Positions 8,145-15,975 of a DNA stretch of 33,342 nucleotides are shown in pieces. A model generated the notes under the pieces. The model made no database searches, was not told the origin of the DNA, and saw only the letters and a list, made by a program, of their open reading frames with translations. The translations under genes and the position numbers were made by a program. Within the stretch, counting starts at the first letter, position 1. Each line of letters opens with the position of its first letter. The stretch spans positions 1 to 33,342 of the forward strand of contig CAZTJA010000024.1 in the NCBI GenBank assembly GCA_964613745.1, given 5' to 3'. This DNA is from CAZTJA01 sp964613745. GTDB taxonomy: Bacteria > Desulfobacterota > Desulfomonilia > Desulfomonilales > Desulfomonilaceae.

Positions 8145-9314
8145 TTAGCTCAATCCGGCAATTTGCTTGATCTCTGCTGCTTTATTGGTATTTTCCCATG
8201 TAAAGTCGGGGTCTTCTCTGCCGAAATGTCCATTTGCAGCAGTTTTCGCATATATCGGGCGCAGCAATTTAAGGTACGTCGTAATCGCAGCCGGTTTAAA
8301 ACTGAAAACCTTGGACACGATCTCAGCTATTTTGTCATCGGACACTTTGCCGGTATCATACGTATTTACCATGAACGAAACCGGTTCCGGGAAACCTATA
8401 GCATAAGCAACCTGGACGAGGCATTTTTCAGCCAATCCGGCCGCAACCACGTTTTTGGCTGCATGTCTTGCCATATAAGAAGCTGAACGATCCACCTTCG
8501 ACGGATCTTTTCCCGAAAAAGCGCCACCACCGTGCGCACCGTAACCACCATAGGTATCTACAATAATTTTTCTTCCGGTAAGTCCGCAATCTCCCAATGG
8601 GCCGCCAACGACGAATCTGCCGGTGGTATTGATCAAGAATCTGGTATTCACCAACAACCTGGATGGAATAACCTTTTTCACCACTTCTTCGATTATGGCT
8701 TCACGCAATTGTTCGTGTGTTATATCAGGAGCATGCTGAGCAGCAATGACAACGGTGTCGACCCGTTTGGGTTTACCGTTTTCATATTCGACGGTGACTT
8801 GCGATTTGCCGTCCGGTCGAAGGAATCCAAGAACTCCCTGCTTCCGGACATTCGTCAGTCTCTCCGTGAGTTGGTGGGCATACTGAATTGCCATGGGCAT
8901 GAGTTCGGGGGTTTCATCACTGGCATACCCGAACATGAGTCCCTGATCGCCTGCACCTTGCTCTTGAAAGAGGCCTTCCCCTTCCGTGACTCCCATGGAA
9001 ATATCGGGTGATTGCTTATCCAGAGTAATCATCACGGCGCAGGTATCGGCATCGAATCCCATTGAGGCATCCGTGTAGCCGATATCTCGGATTGCCTCAC
9101 GGACCAGGTGCGGAATGTCCACGTAGCACGTGGTCGTGATCTCACCGGCCACAAGCGTCAGTCCTGTGGTGACCAATGTTTCACAAGCCACACGGGATTT
9201 TGGATCTTGTGCCAGCATGGCGTCAAGAATAGTGTCTGAGATTCGGTCTGCTATTTTGTCGGGATGGCCTTCCGTAACAGACTCAGATGAAAACAGGTAA
9301 CTACCCATCCCCAT
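8145..9314 (-). CDS. metK: S-adenosylmethionine synthetase
   Basis: This enzyme makes SAM from methionine and ATP in the cytoplasm. The protein opens with FSSESVTEGHPDKIADRIS, carries GAGDQGLMFGYA in the central domain and GGGAFSGKDPSKVDRS in the ATP/phosphate-binding region. All are invariant MetK signatures. I chose the ATG at 9314 (389 residues, the usual family length), because AGGAGG lies nine bases upstream. A longer in-frame reading to 9392 would add 26 residues that no MetK needs. It is followed by ahcY. The upstream gap has a TTGACT-type -35 box, but no SAM or SAH riboswitch consensus that I recognise. Confidence 0.97.
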   Translation of the reverse strand: MGMGSYLFSSESVTEGHPDKIADRISDTILDAMLAQDPKSRVACETLVTTGLTLVAGEITTTCYVDIPHLVREAIRDIGYTDASMGFDADTCAVMITLDKQSPDISMGVTEGEGLFQEQGAGDQGLMFGYASDETPELMPMAIQYAHQLTERLTNVRKQGVLGFLRPDGKSQVTVEYENGKPKRVDTVVIAAQHAPDITHEQLREAIIEEVVKKVIPSRLLVNTRFLINTTGRFVVGGPLGDCGLTGRKIIVDTYGGYGAHGGGAFSGKDPSKVDRSASYMARHAAKNVVAAGLAEKCLVQVAYAIGFPEPVSFMVNTYDTGKVSDDKIAEIVSKVFSFKPAAITTYLKLLRPIYAKTAANGHFGREDPDFTWENTNKAAEIKQIAGLS

Positions 9315-9579
9315 TCGGGTTGCCCTCCTTTCGGACATAATCGAGTAGGTGTTAAACTGAAAGTATCTGCCACAATGAACTTGTTGAGTCAAGAGGTATA
9401 GAAATAAATCAATCGGAAAGCAAAATCCAGCGATGGATAGTAATGAAATCTAAACGGGTGATAGAAAGGGCCGAAACTTTTTAGTGAATGAGAAAATCTG
9501 CGAAATTAGGCATGCTCGGTCGTTTTCGCTGTGCCGAACAATGGCATGTTTAAGAGCAAACTACCTGTTCAAAATTCAA

Positions 9580-11769
9580 TCAGGAATCCCTCCTCATCGA
9601 CCGTCCCGACGCTTCCACCAAGTCCCGTAGCCGTTCCCATAATGACCGACATTCGTCATTGGAATAAAAATCTTCTAAAGTGAATCGCATCTTCGTGGAC
9701 CAATTTGGACATTCAGAAGTAGTGCCCGGAAAATTTTGTTGTTTGGTATCAAGAAAGATATCTTCTTGATTGATGACTACCAGTTTTGAGGGAGTATTGA
9801 GAACAAACGCCAATACAGCTTTATGGAGATTGTCCGTCGGAAAAGGCGATTCCCATGCTGCATGGGCTGTTTGAGCCGGCAAAAAATTCTCCTGCACGAG
9901 TTTCTCTATGATTTTTGCTTTATGCTCCGTTCTTTCGCGGCGAAACTCTTCTTCTCGTTCTTCCGTGATTTGCCCGATCTTTTTTCGAACATCTATATCC
10001 GATTGACACCAAAAACCGGCCAATGTCGGCAAATCGTGAGTGCTGATCGTTACCAGAGCCGATTCCGGATATGCGCCCGGTGAAAGTAGGTTTTGAGCCT
10101 TGTCACGCTCAAAATAGAATACTCTATAGGAGAATATCCCCTTTTCCATTAACCTGTCCCGGAAATCGAAGGGTACCGTTCCCAGATCTTCGCCGATTAT
10201 AATCGTTTGGGTTTGTTGGCTCACCAGAGCGATTAAATTTAAAAGATCCGATTCAAAATCTTTTACATACACGCCATCTTTGGCCTTGCCGTCCTCCGGT
10301 ATCCAGAAAAGATGGTACAACTGCATTACATGGTCAATCCGAAGAGCACCGCTGAATTTGCAGCTTGTTTCCAACTTCTTGATAAAAGGTTCGTATCCCG
10401 CGCTTCTTAATCTGTCTCGATCCGGAGGTGGAAATCCCCAGTCCTGACCATCCGGAGCAAATGCATCCGGGGGAGCCCCGACCCTAAATCCGTCATGGAA
10501 AAAGTCTCTGAGCGCCCAGAAATCGGCTCCATTCCGGTCCACAGCCAAAGCTTCATCATTATAAAGGCCAATCATCATTCCCTTGGTACGAGCATGTTCC
10601 TGAACGCCTCTGAGCTGTTCTTCGAGCTGCCATTGAACGTACTTCCAAAACAGAATGGGCTCTTCATTCATCCTTTGGAATTTTTTGACTTCGTTGCTTT
10701 CAGGGTCGCGATATTCTGCGGGCCAAAGCGGGCTTTCCGTTCCAAAGTAGTCGTGGAGAGCGCAAAAAGTTGAATATTTTTCCAGATATTGGCCTTGCGC
10801 TTCAATGTACTCCTGAAAGCTGGCCCAGCGGTCACTCCCCAAATGAGTTTGGCCCTGATTCGCCATAAATGTTCGAAATACTTCTCGCAGCACCTCTATC
10901 TTGACGGTGGAGACCTCTTCGTAGTTCACATGATCTTCATCTCGCAGACGTTTAATCCGAGTTTTGAACTCATCGGATTGTGTCATCTGGCCGGCTTTGG
11001 GAGAAATTGCAAAATCCGGAATTGCCGGAACATCAAGGTAAATGAGGTTTCGAAAGAACCTGCTCGAAGGATTGTATGGCGAAGTACCGTATGGTTTTCT
11101 GTTAAATAACGAATGGAGAGGATTGAGACCGATGAAATCCACTTTCAAATCATCTGAGGCCCAGGATATAATGCGTGTAAGATCTCCAAAATCCCCTACA
11201 CCCCAGTTGTTTTCGGATCGAATTCCGTACAGTGCAAACCACACCCCTGCCGCTCGCCTGCCGTTTGTCATCTCTTCAGGTAAATATGCCCTGGGGGGAC
11301 AAACGATCAGAAACAGCTCGGACTCAAATTTTTTATCATCAATTAGGGCTTCATACGTAAATTGATACGAACCGGTTTCAAGATGCTCGGGGAGGCTACA
11401 TTTAATGAACCATGTGCCGTTCTCCGATTTGTCCAAATCAGCGTCTTGCCCCAATCTAAATGTCAGTTCGGTGAGCTTATCCTGAGATTCTCGTAAATGT
11501 AATTCTCCGTTCAACTCTTTCGAGGGATCCAGATCGGGACCGCTGCCAAGGATAATCTTAATTCCGTCAACCAGCCGATCGGTGGAAATCACCACAACCT
11601 GCCGATTATTTTTTAGGCGCGTTGGATCTATTGATATGCCTTTGGCATTGAGAATCTTATATGCAGTATCCGGATGAGTACGAAATATCCTTCCCCAATT
11701 ATCCTGGTATTCTGGCTCTATGCCCAATTCTCCGGCTAATACATTGAGAACCTCAAGCATGTCTATCAA
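9580..11769 (-). CDS. malQ: 4-alpha-glucanotransferase (amylomaltase, GH77)
   Basis: The 729-residue enzyme transfers segments of alpha-1,4-glucan between maltodextrins. GH77 motifs are in order: RIDHVM with the nucleophile aspartate, GEDLGTVP with the acid/base glutamate, and STHDLPTL with the transition-state aspartate. WFALYGIRSENNWGVGDFGDL marks the start of the catalytic barrel near residue 180. About 170 residues before it form an N-terminal extension like that of E. coli-type MalQ (about 700 residues), longer than the 500-residue Thermus-type amylomaltases. The TTG start at 11769 has GAGGAG seven bases upstream; the ATG three codons later is too far from it. It stands alone, with no other glycogen or maltodextrin gene nearby. 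Confidence 0.93.
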   Translation of the reverse strand: MIDMLEVLNVLAGELGIEPEYQDNWGRIFRTHPDTAYKILNAKGISIDPTRLKNNRQVVVISTDRLVDGIKIILGSGPDLDPSKELNGELHLRESQDKLTELTFRLGQDADLDKSENGTWFIKCSLPEHLETGSYQFTYEALIDDKKFESELFLIVCPPRAYLPEEMTNGRRAAGVWFALYGIRSENNWGVGDFGDLTRIISWASDDLKVDFIGLNPLHSLFNRKPYGTSPYNPSSRFFRNLIYLDVPAIPDFAISPKAGQMTQSDEFKTRIKRLRDEDHVNYEEVSTVKIEVLREVFRTFMANQGQTHLGSDRWASFQEYIEAQGQYLEKYSTFCALHDYFGTESPLWPAEYRDPESNEVKKFQRMNEEPILFWKYVQWQLEEQLRGVQEHARTKGMMIGLYNDEALAVDRNGADFWALRDFFHDGFRVGAPPDAFAPDGQDWGFPPPDRDRLRSAGYEPFIKKLETSCKFSGALRIDHVMQLYHLFWIPEDGKAKDGVYVKDFESDLLNLIALVSQQTQTIIIGEDLGTVPFDFRDRLMEKGIFSYRVFYFERDKAQNLLSPGAYPESALVTISTHDLPTLAGFWCQSDIDVRKKIGQITEEREEEFRRERTEHKAKIIEKLVQENFLPAQTAHAAWESPFPTDNLHKAVLAFVLNTPSKLVVINQEDIFLDTKQQNFPGTTSECPNWSTKMRFTLEDFYSNDECRSLWERLRDLVEASGRSMRRDS

Positions 11770-11988
11770 TTACCGGCTCCTCTCCACATATAAAATTCTA
11801 AATACCCTAGTCGGTTTCCGGAAAACAATACAGCCATTTTTATTGACTGATCCGCCGATAAACGGGTAGTTTCATATAAACTTGTAAGAGGCCAAATTCG
11901 GCTTCGTTCAGTAAAGACCGCACACTTCAACAATTCTAAACAATTTTGCCGTTAAAAGCATGTGACCTGAAATTCCGGAGTTTGTTTC

Positions 11989-13155
11989 ATGGACTTCAGA
12001 CTGACGGATGAACAAAGGTTAATTAGAAAGGCCGCTCGGGACTTCGCAGCCAAAGAATTGGCTCCGAACGCACGGGAATGGGAAGAAACACATACGTTCT
12101 CTCGGCAAGCCTTCGACAAAATGGGTGAACTCGATTTCACGGGGCTTTACGTGCCGGAAGAATATGGCGGGACCGGAGTAGGGCGACTTACGGCAGCCGT
12201 AATCTTCGAGGAGCTGGCCAAGGGATGTTTTGCAACGGCTGTGTATGTGAGCGTTCACAATATGGTGACCAATCTCATCTACACCTACGGCAATGATGAG
12301 CAGAGAAAGAAATGGGTTGTTCCGTTGGCAATGGGTGAAAAGCTCGGAGCTTATTCACTCACTGAGGGCGACGCCGGTTCGGATGCAGCGAATCTGAGTG
12401 CGTCGGCCGTGCGAACCAAAGACGGGTTCGTGATCAATGGAACCAAGCTTTACGTCACCAGCGGTGGAGTTGCCGATATTTATGCCGTGATGGTTAGGAC
12501 GGATCCCAACGAAAAACAGAAGGGCATAAGCGCTGTTGTAGTCGAGAAGGGTACCCCCGGCCTCACCTTTGGTCCGCATGAGTCCAAAATGGGACTTAAC
12601 GCATCCCCCACAACGGAATTAAATTTTAATGATTGCTTCATCCCCGCCGAAAACCTCCTCGGTGATGAGGGCAAAGGCTTCAACATGGCTCTTTCCGCGC
12701 TAAATGGAGGTAGAGTCAGCATCGGAGCGTGTTCGGTGGGTCTTGCTCAGCAGGCATTGGATTATGCCATAACCTATGCGCACAAACGACAGCAATTCGG
12801 TCGACCGATTTTTTCCTTCCAGGGATTGCAATTCCTGATCGCTGATCTAGCCACGGAGTTGGAGGCTGCAAGGCTCATGGTCTACAGAGCGGCTTCATTG
12901 ATGGATTCGGGTGATCCATCCGTAATGGAAGCAGCAATGGGTAAATGCTTCGCGACGGATGCAGCGATGCGAATAACAACGGAAGCCGTGCAGATTCTAG
13001 GCGGCGCCGGATACATGAAGTCTTATCCCGTTGAAATGTTTATGAGATCCGCCAAGGTTGCTCAGATTTTTGAGGGCACGAATCAGGTTCAACGCATAGT
13101 TATTGCGCGTGAGTTGGGCAAGTATAAAGGCCGCAAAAGACCGGATGTTTATTGA
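11989..13155 (+). CDS. Acyl-CoA dehydrogenase
   Basis: The 388-residue flavoprotein oxidises an acyl-CoA to the enoyl-CoA, passing electrons to electron-transfer flavoprotein. It has the family layout: an N-terminal helical domain (LTDEQRLIRKAARDFA), the beta domain with YSLTEGDAGSDAANL and LYVTSGGVADI, and a C-terminal helical domain with RQQFGRPIFSFQ and QILGGAGYM. The likely catalytic base is the glutamate of IFEGTNQVQR near residue 364, as in short-chain and butyryl-CoA type enzymes. GGAG lies eight bases before the ATG. The stop is 35 bases before an XRE-cupin regulator, which may be cotranscribed. The chain-length specificity is not evident from sequence. Confidence 0.93.
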   Translation: MDFRLTDEQRLIRKAARDFAAKELAPNAREWEETHTFSRQAFDKMGELDFTGLYVPEEYGGTGVGRLTAAVIFEELAKGCFATAVYVSVHNMVTNLIYTYGNDEQRKKWVVPLAMGEKLGAYSLTEGDAGSDAANLSASAVRTKDGFVINGTKLYVTSGGVADIYAVMVRTDPNEKQKGISAVVVEKGTPGLTFGPHESKMGLNASPTTELNFNDCFIPAENLLGDEGKGFNMALSALNGGRVSIGACSVGLAQQALDYAITYAHKRQQFGRPIFSFQGLQFLIADLATELEAARLMVYRAASLMDSGDPSVMEAAMGKCFATDAAMRITTEAVQILGGAGYMKSYPVEMFMRSAKVAQIFEGTNQVQRIVIARELGKYKGRKRPDVY

Positions 13156-13190
13156 ACCGGACCCCCGATCTAACATACGGAGAATCGAAA

Positions 13191-13733
13191 ATGGCGAAGA
13201 AAGTTCAAAAAACACAAACCCTGGGTGAAAAAGTTCGTCACATGAGAGAGGGGCAAAATGTTTCCGTAGAAGCTCTCGCCCATAAAACCGGTTATGCACC
13301 CGAGTATTTAAAGGAAATAGAAGATGGAACCGTTGCTCCGCCGGTGGGAGCCCTCATCCAAATCACCAGGGCTCTGTCCTTGGACTCATCTTCGCTCTTA
13401 TCGGAAGACAAGCGCAAGGAGCGCGTTCAGAGTTACAATAAGCGAACCAAGGCTTACTCATACAAGAACTTAACTCCAGATGCCGAAGACAAGCATCTCT
13501 GGGCTTATCTCGTGACTCTTGAACCAAAAAGAGAACACGAAATGGTTGCCTATCAGCACGAAGGTGAAGAATTCGTTTTCGTAATGGAAGGCCGAGTCGA
13601 AATCTTGGTAGGCGAAGAAAAGCACGTCATAAAAAAAGGTGGAACACTCCATTTCAATTCCGCCTTGAAACACAATTTGAAAAACCTCTCAAGTACGGCT
13701 GCGAAGTTGCTGGTTGTGGTTTATACGCCATAA
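13191..13733 (+). CDS. XRE-family regulator with C-terminal cupin domain
   Basis: The 180-residue protein has an N-terminal helix-turn-helix of the Cro/C1 type (GEKVRHMREGQNVSVEALAHKTG, about residues 9-62) and a C-terminal cupin (HEGEEFVFVMEGRVEILVG, then KKGGTLHFNSALKHNLKN, about residues 105-178). This is the PuuR/SutR-like architecture, in which the cupin binds a small effector. I chose the ATG at 13191, with GGAG eight bases upstream; an earlier in-frame start overlaps the dehydrogenase stop and lacks a ribosome site. It follows the acyl-CoA dehydrogenase closely and may regulate it or sense a related metabolite, which is inference. Confidence 0.88.
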   Translation: MAKKVQKTQTLGEKVRHMREGQNVSVEALAHKTGYAPEYLKEIEDGTVAPPVGALIQITRALSLDSSSLLSEDKRKERVQSYNKRTKAYSYKNLTPDAEDKHLWAYLVTLEPKREHEMVAYQHEGEEFVFVMEGRVEILVGEEKHVIKKGGTLHFNSALKHNLKNLSSTAAKLLVVVYTP

Positions 13734-13752
13734 TTAATTAGTCACTTCTAAT

Positions 13753-13889
13753 CTTCTCTATATTGCTCCGGTGACTCCGCGTATTACTATGTAATTGAAG
13801 CGTGATGAATGGCCCACGCGGAGGACGAGAGTAACCGAGTTTTTTACGTCCGGAAGACTCGATTTACGTTAAAAAATAAAATAGAGAAG
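13753..13889 (+). ncRNA. Candidate structured RNA element, multi-arm
   Basis: CTTCTCTAT (13753-13761) is exactly complementary to ATAGAGAAG (13881-13889), forming a 9-base closing stem. Inside, CTCCGCGT (13775-13782) pairs exactly with ACGCGGAG (13816-13823), and CGAGT pairs with ACTCG further on. This gives a closed stem with two arms. The strand is assumed from the flanking genes. I do not recognise it as tmRNA, RNase P RNA, SRP RNA or a named riboswitch. It could also be part of the 3' untranslated region of the XRE gene. Confidence 0.35.
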
Positions 13890-13947
13890 CGAATTTAAAT
13901 ACTTGGTAAAAAACAGTTTTTTTCAGAAAAAACGGAACCTTCGCCCT

Positions 13948-14127
13948 ATAGGTGTGTCAATAATCAACAAGGGTTATGTGAAGGCGAATCCGCACAATAT
14001 TTGAAAGAATTTTCCGCATAAAGTGGCAGCCCGTGCGGTCCGTTTTGTGCGGAGACGCGAATCAGCACGATAACCCATATCCATACCTCCTTTCACGCCC
14101 CGAGACCCTCTCGGGGCTTTTTTTTTT
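13948..14127 (+). ncRNA. Candidate rod-shaped small RNA ending in terminator
   Basis: Successive nested complementarities form a rod: AGGTGTG (13950-13956) with CATACCT (14082-14088, one G-U); GGGTTAT plus GTG (13971-13980) with CAC and ATAACCC (14066-14076); CCGCACAA (13990-13997) with TTGTGCGG (14045-14052); CCGCA (14014-14018) with TGCGG (14034-14038). A strong terminator follows at once. Length (about 180 bases) and rod shape resemble 6S RNA, but I cannot confirm the conserved 6S bubble. No clear promoter was found, so the 5' end is approximate. Confidence 0.45.
14097..14127 (+). terminator. Intrinsic terminator
   Basis: GCCCCGAGA and TCTCGGGGC form a perfect 9-base GC-rich stem with loop CCC, followed by ten T residues. 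It ends a plus-strand transcript about 120 bases before the FabG-like gene, either the candidate small RNA or a leader. Confidence 0.93.
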
Positions 14128-14199
14128 GTCAAATCACTGTTATAGTTTGCTCCCCAAGATCGTCCCACATTATGTACGTCATTTCGTATGTCATATAAG

Positions 14200-14213
14200 A
14201 GTTCACTATTGTG
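14200..14213. promoter_or_regulatory. Inverted repeat before the FabG-like gene
   Basis: TTCACTATTGTGAA is a pair of perfect 5-base arms with a 4-base spacer, about 37 bases upstream of the reductase start. Its position suits an operator. No regulator can be named. Confidence 0.25.
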
Positions 14214-14249
14214 AAACTCAACTCGTGTAGTCTTATGAAGGAGGCAGCA

Positions 14250-15002
14250 ATGAGACTTGCCGGAAAAGCAGCCGTTGTAACCGGGAGCAGCAGAGGTGTC
14301 GGGCGCAGCGTCGCATTGGCCTTTGCAAGAGAAGGAGCCGACGTTCTCATTAACTACAGTTCCGGTGAAAAGGCCGCCCAAGAAACGGTGGCCGAAATTG
14401 TGAAGTTGGGTAGGAAATCGATAGCGGTTAAAGCCAATATAGCGGACAAAGTCGACGTGGAAAACATGGTTTCCGCAGCAAAGGAGACGTTTGGAAGACT
14501 CGATATATTGGTTAATAACGCAGGATTCACGAAACCCGCTATGCTGCACAAAATGACTGAGATTGAGTGGGATGCCGTTGTAGACGCGCACCTAAAAGGG
14601 CCCTTCCTGGCAATACAAGCTGCTTTTCCGATATTCAAGGCACAGAACTATGGAAAAATTATTAATGTCAGTTCCGTTGCAGGTTTGGTGGGAACCGTCG
14701 GACAGGTAAATTATTCCGCAGCAAAGGGAGGCATCCTCAGCTTTACTAAGAGTGTTGCCAGAGAGCTTGCCAAATTCAATGTTACCGCCAACGTTATTTC
14801 TTTGGGTATTGTAGAAACCGATATGACTGAGAAGATAAGGTCCGATGAAAAGCTGGCCGACATTTATATGAACCGAATTCTTATGAAACGTTTCGGAAAG
14901 GCGGAAGATATAAGTCCCGCTTTCGTATTTCTTGCTTCCCCGGAATCAGATTATATAACCGGCCAAATACTATGCGTTGACGGCGGCTACGGTATGATCT
15001 AG
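14250..15002 (+). CDS. Short-chain dehydrogenase/reductase, FabG-like
   Basis: The 250-residue enzyme is a classical SDR: cofactor motif TGSSRGVG at residues 11-18, NNAG at 89-92, and the catalytic Ser142-Tyr155-Lys159 set (NVSSVAG and YSAAKGG). The C-terminus (DYITGQILCVDGGYGM) is the usual FabG-type ending. Arg15 in the glycine-rich motif favours NADPH. It probably reduces a 3-oxoacyl-ACP or 3-oxoacyl-CoA, but the exact substrate is not evident, and no other fatty-acid synthesis gene is adjacent. I chose the ATG at 14250, with AAGGAGG five bases upstream; a longer reading from 14211 lacks a ribosome site. It appears to be a single-gene unit. Confidence 0.92.
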   Translation: MRLAGKAAVVTGSSRGVGRSVALAFAREGADVLINYSSGEKAAQETVAEIVKLGRKSIAVKANIADKVDVENMVSAAKETFGRLDILVNNAGFTKPAMLHKMTEIEWDAVVDAHLKGPFLAIQAAFPIFKAQNYGKIINVSSVAGLVGTVGQVNYSAAKGGILSFTKSVARELAKFNVTANVISLGIVETDMTEKIRSDEKLADIYMNRILMKRFGKAEDISPAFVFLASPESDYITGQILCVDGGYGMI

Positions 15003-15268
15003 TGATATTAGGGTATTGACCGGATGCTTTCGAGATGCGTCGAAAATTCGGAATGATTTTAGCCTTAACAGTGATGTGGTGTGGATTATTAGCTTGACTT
15101 GCATTGCGCCATCTGATAGAAGTCGATACATCTGATACTCCACATAAGAGAAAAAATGCATTGTACTCGGGTTCAAAAACGTACGAGACATAGTATGCAA
15201 TGCAGATGTAAATCGAGTGTAAATGCTCGTTTGGAGCGCGTGGAGCGGTTGTTAAGCAAAAAAATAGC

Positions 15269-15297
15269 TTGACAATCACTGGTTGATTTGATACCAA
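15269..15297 (+). promoter_or_regulatory. Sigma-70-type promoter of the Pro/Cys-rich pair
   Basis: A perfect -35 box TTGACA (15269-15274) is followed after 17 bases by TACCAA (15292-15297), a weaker -10 box. Transcription would start near 15304 and give a leader of about 95 bases. This start falls at or just inside the first leader hairpin arm. Confidence 0.5.
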
Positions 15298-15301
15298 AAA
15301 T

Positions 15302-15346
15302 ACATTCCGGGCTATTATCGGAAAAACTGAACCGGGAATGTTTTTT
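15302..15346 (+). terminator. Terminator-like hairpin in the leader (possible attenuator)
   Basis: ACATTCC (15302-15308) pairs with GGAATGT (15335-15341), with adjacent GG/CC pairs and a T run of six. It is shaped like an intrinsic terminator but lies between the promoter and the first small-protein gene. If the upstream promoter at 15094 is used, it could stop or attenuate that transcript. Confidence 0.45.
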
Positions 15347-15352
15347 ACGGGT

Positions 15353-15372
15353 CTCCCGAAAGCTTTTTGGGA
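15353..15372 (+). promoter_or_regulatory. Second leader hairpin near the ribosome site
   Basis: TCCCGAAA and TTTTGGGA form an 8-pair stem (one G-U pair) with a 3- to 4-base loop. It ends 11 bases before the AAGGAGG Shine-Dalgarno of the first small-protein gene. Its GGGAGG end also resembles a ribosome site. It could modulate translation or protect the mRNA 5' end. Confidence 0.4.
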
Positions 15373-15399
15373 GGAACTGTTGAAAGGAGGATTGAGGGT

Positions 15400-15906
15400 A
15401 TGGTTAAACGTTTGTTTCTTCTGAGCCTTTTGGTTCTCGCATTGTGCAGCGCCGGCGTGTCCTTCGCCGGAGGTCCGGTTGGTGGTGCGCCTGCAGCGGG
15501 AGTGTGCATGCCTGGACCGCCCCAGCTGCCACCTATGTGTGGTCCTGCGGCTACCAATTATTCCGCAGTAAAGGAAGAGATTGTTCCTGTTCCTGCGCAG
15601 CTTCGCAAAGTTAGAGTTGTTGCTCCTTATTTGGCAGGTGTTGCATGGCCGCGTACACCACTGGCCTTCTACGGAAATCCCCAGACTTATCCCAACCCGA
15701 TTGCAGTCGGCCGCTATGAGTGGCTTGTTCCTGCAGTAGAAGTCAAGAATGAGCACTTCGATACATTCATGGATCCCTGCTGCAAGACCCACAAAGTCCC
15801 TCGTTGCGTGTATGTGAAAGCCAGCTATGTAAAACAAAAACCGGCATGCGGTCCCATCCCTATGGCTCCGCCTCCGCCCATGATGCCTGCTAAAGTTACG
15901 AAGTAA
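15400..15906 (+). CDS. Exported Pro/Cys-rich small protein, first of a pair
   Basis: I do not recognise a named family. The 168-residue product starts with a clear signal peptide (MVKRLFLLSLLVLALCSAGVSFA, cleavage near SFA-GG), so it is secreted or periplasmic. The mature part is rich in Pro, Gly and Ala, has a CMPGPPQLPPMCGP segment, a central more ordered stretch (VAPYLAGVAWPRTPLAFYG...), a CC pair in DPCCKTHKVPRC, and a proline-rich C-terminus. Seven cysteines in the mature part suggest disulfides or metal binding. The start is fixed by AAGGAGG nine bases before the ATG. The next gene is a paralogue with the same ribosome site and N-terminus, so both probably share one mRNA. The role is unknown; a cell-envelope structural protein is one possibility. 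Confidence 0.75.
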   Translation: MVKRLFLLSLLVLALCSAGVSFAGGPVGGAPAAGVCMPGPPQLPPMCGPAATNYSAVKEEIVPVPAQLRKVRVVAPYLAGVAWPRTPLAFYGNPQTYPNPIAVGRYEWLVPAVEVKNEHFDTFMDPCCKTHKVPRCVYVKASYVKQKPACGPIPMAPPPPMMPAKVTK

Positions 15907-15975
15907 CAGGGCTGTAAAGTTAGATTAGATTTGAGTTACACAGATATAATGAGTTGTCGAAAGGAGGATGAGGGT

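Larger units (their letters stand above)
13734..14249 (+). other. Structured non-coding stretch between regulator and FabG-like gene
   Basis: This 516-base gap has no convincing gene. It holds two zones of strong inverted repeats (13753-13889 and 13950-14088), an intrinsic terminator (14097-14127) and a small inverted repeat at 14200-14213. The terminator lies about 120 bases before the reductase start, so at least one transcript ends inside the gap. The separate entries give the details. Confidence 0.6.
15003..15399 (+). other. Long leader or intergenic region before the Pro/Cys-rich pair
   Basis: No gene was found in these 397 bases. There is a TTGACT...TAGAAG promoter-like pair at 15094-15122 (17-base spacer) and an inverted repeat TGCATTG/CAATGCA at 15157-15204 with inner CTCG/CGAG arms. 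A better promoter at 15269-15297 and two leader hairpins follow. Minus-strand reading frames across the region are interrupted or lack starts and look like shadows. Confidence 0.45.

Noticed and set aside
9315..9579. SAM or SAH riboswitch upstream of metK
   Set aside because: I could not find the conserved cores of SAM-I, SAM-II or SAH riboswitches. Only a promoter-like TTGACT and weak repeats (GCATG...CATGC) are present.
13734..14130. tmRNA, RNase P RNA or SRP RNA
   Set aside because: The tRNA-like ends of tmRNA, the conserved RNase P cores and the SRP Alu/GNAR loop were not found.
15166..15187. tRNA T-arm-like GGGTTCAAAA sequence
   Set aside because: There is no acceptor, D-arm or anticodon pairing around it, so it is not a tRNA gene.
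14881..15837. Long minus-strand reading frame of 318 codons
   Set aside because: It overlaps the end of the FabG-like gene and most of the first small-protein gene. Both of those have ribosome sites and recognisable signals, and this frame has no ribosome site or family resemblance.
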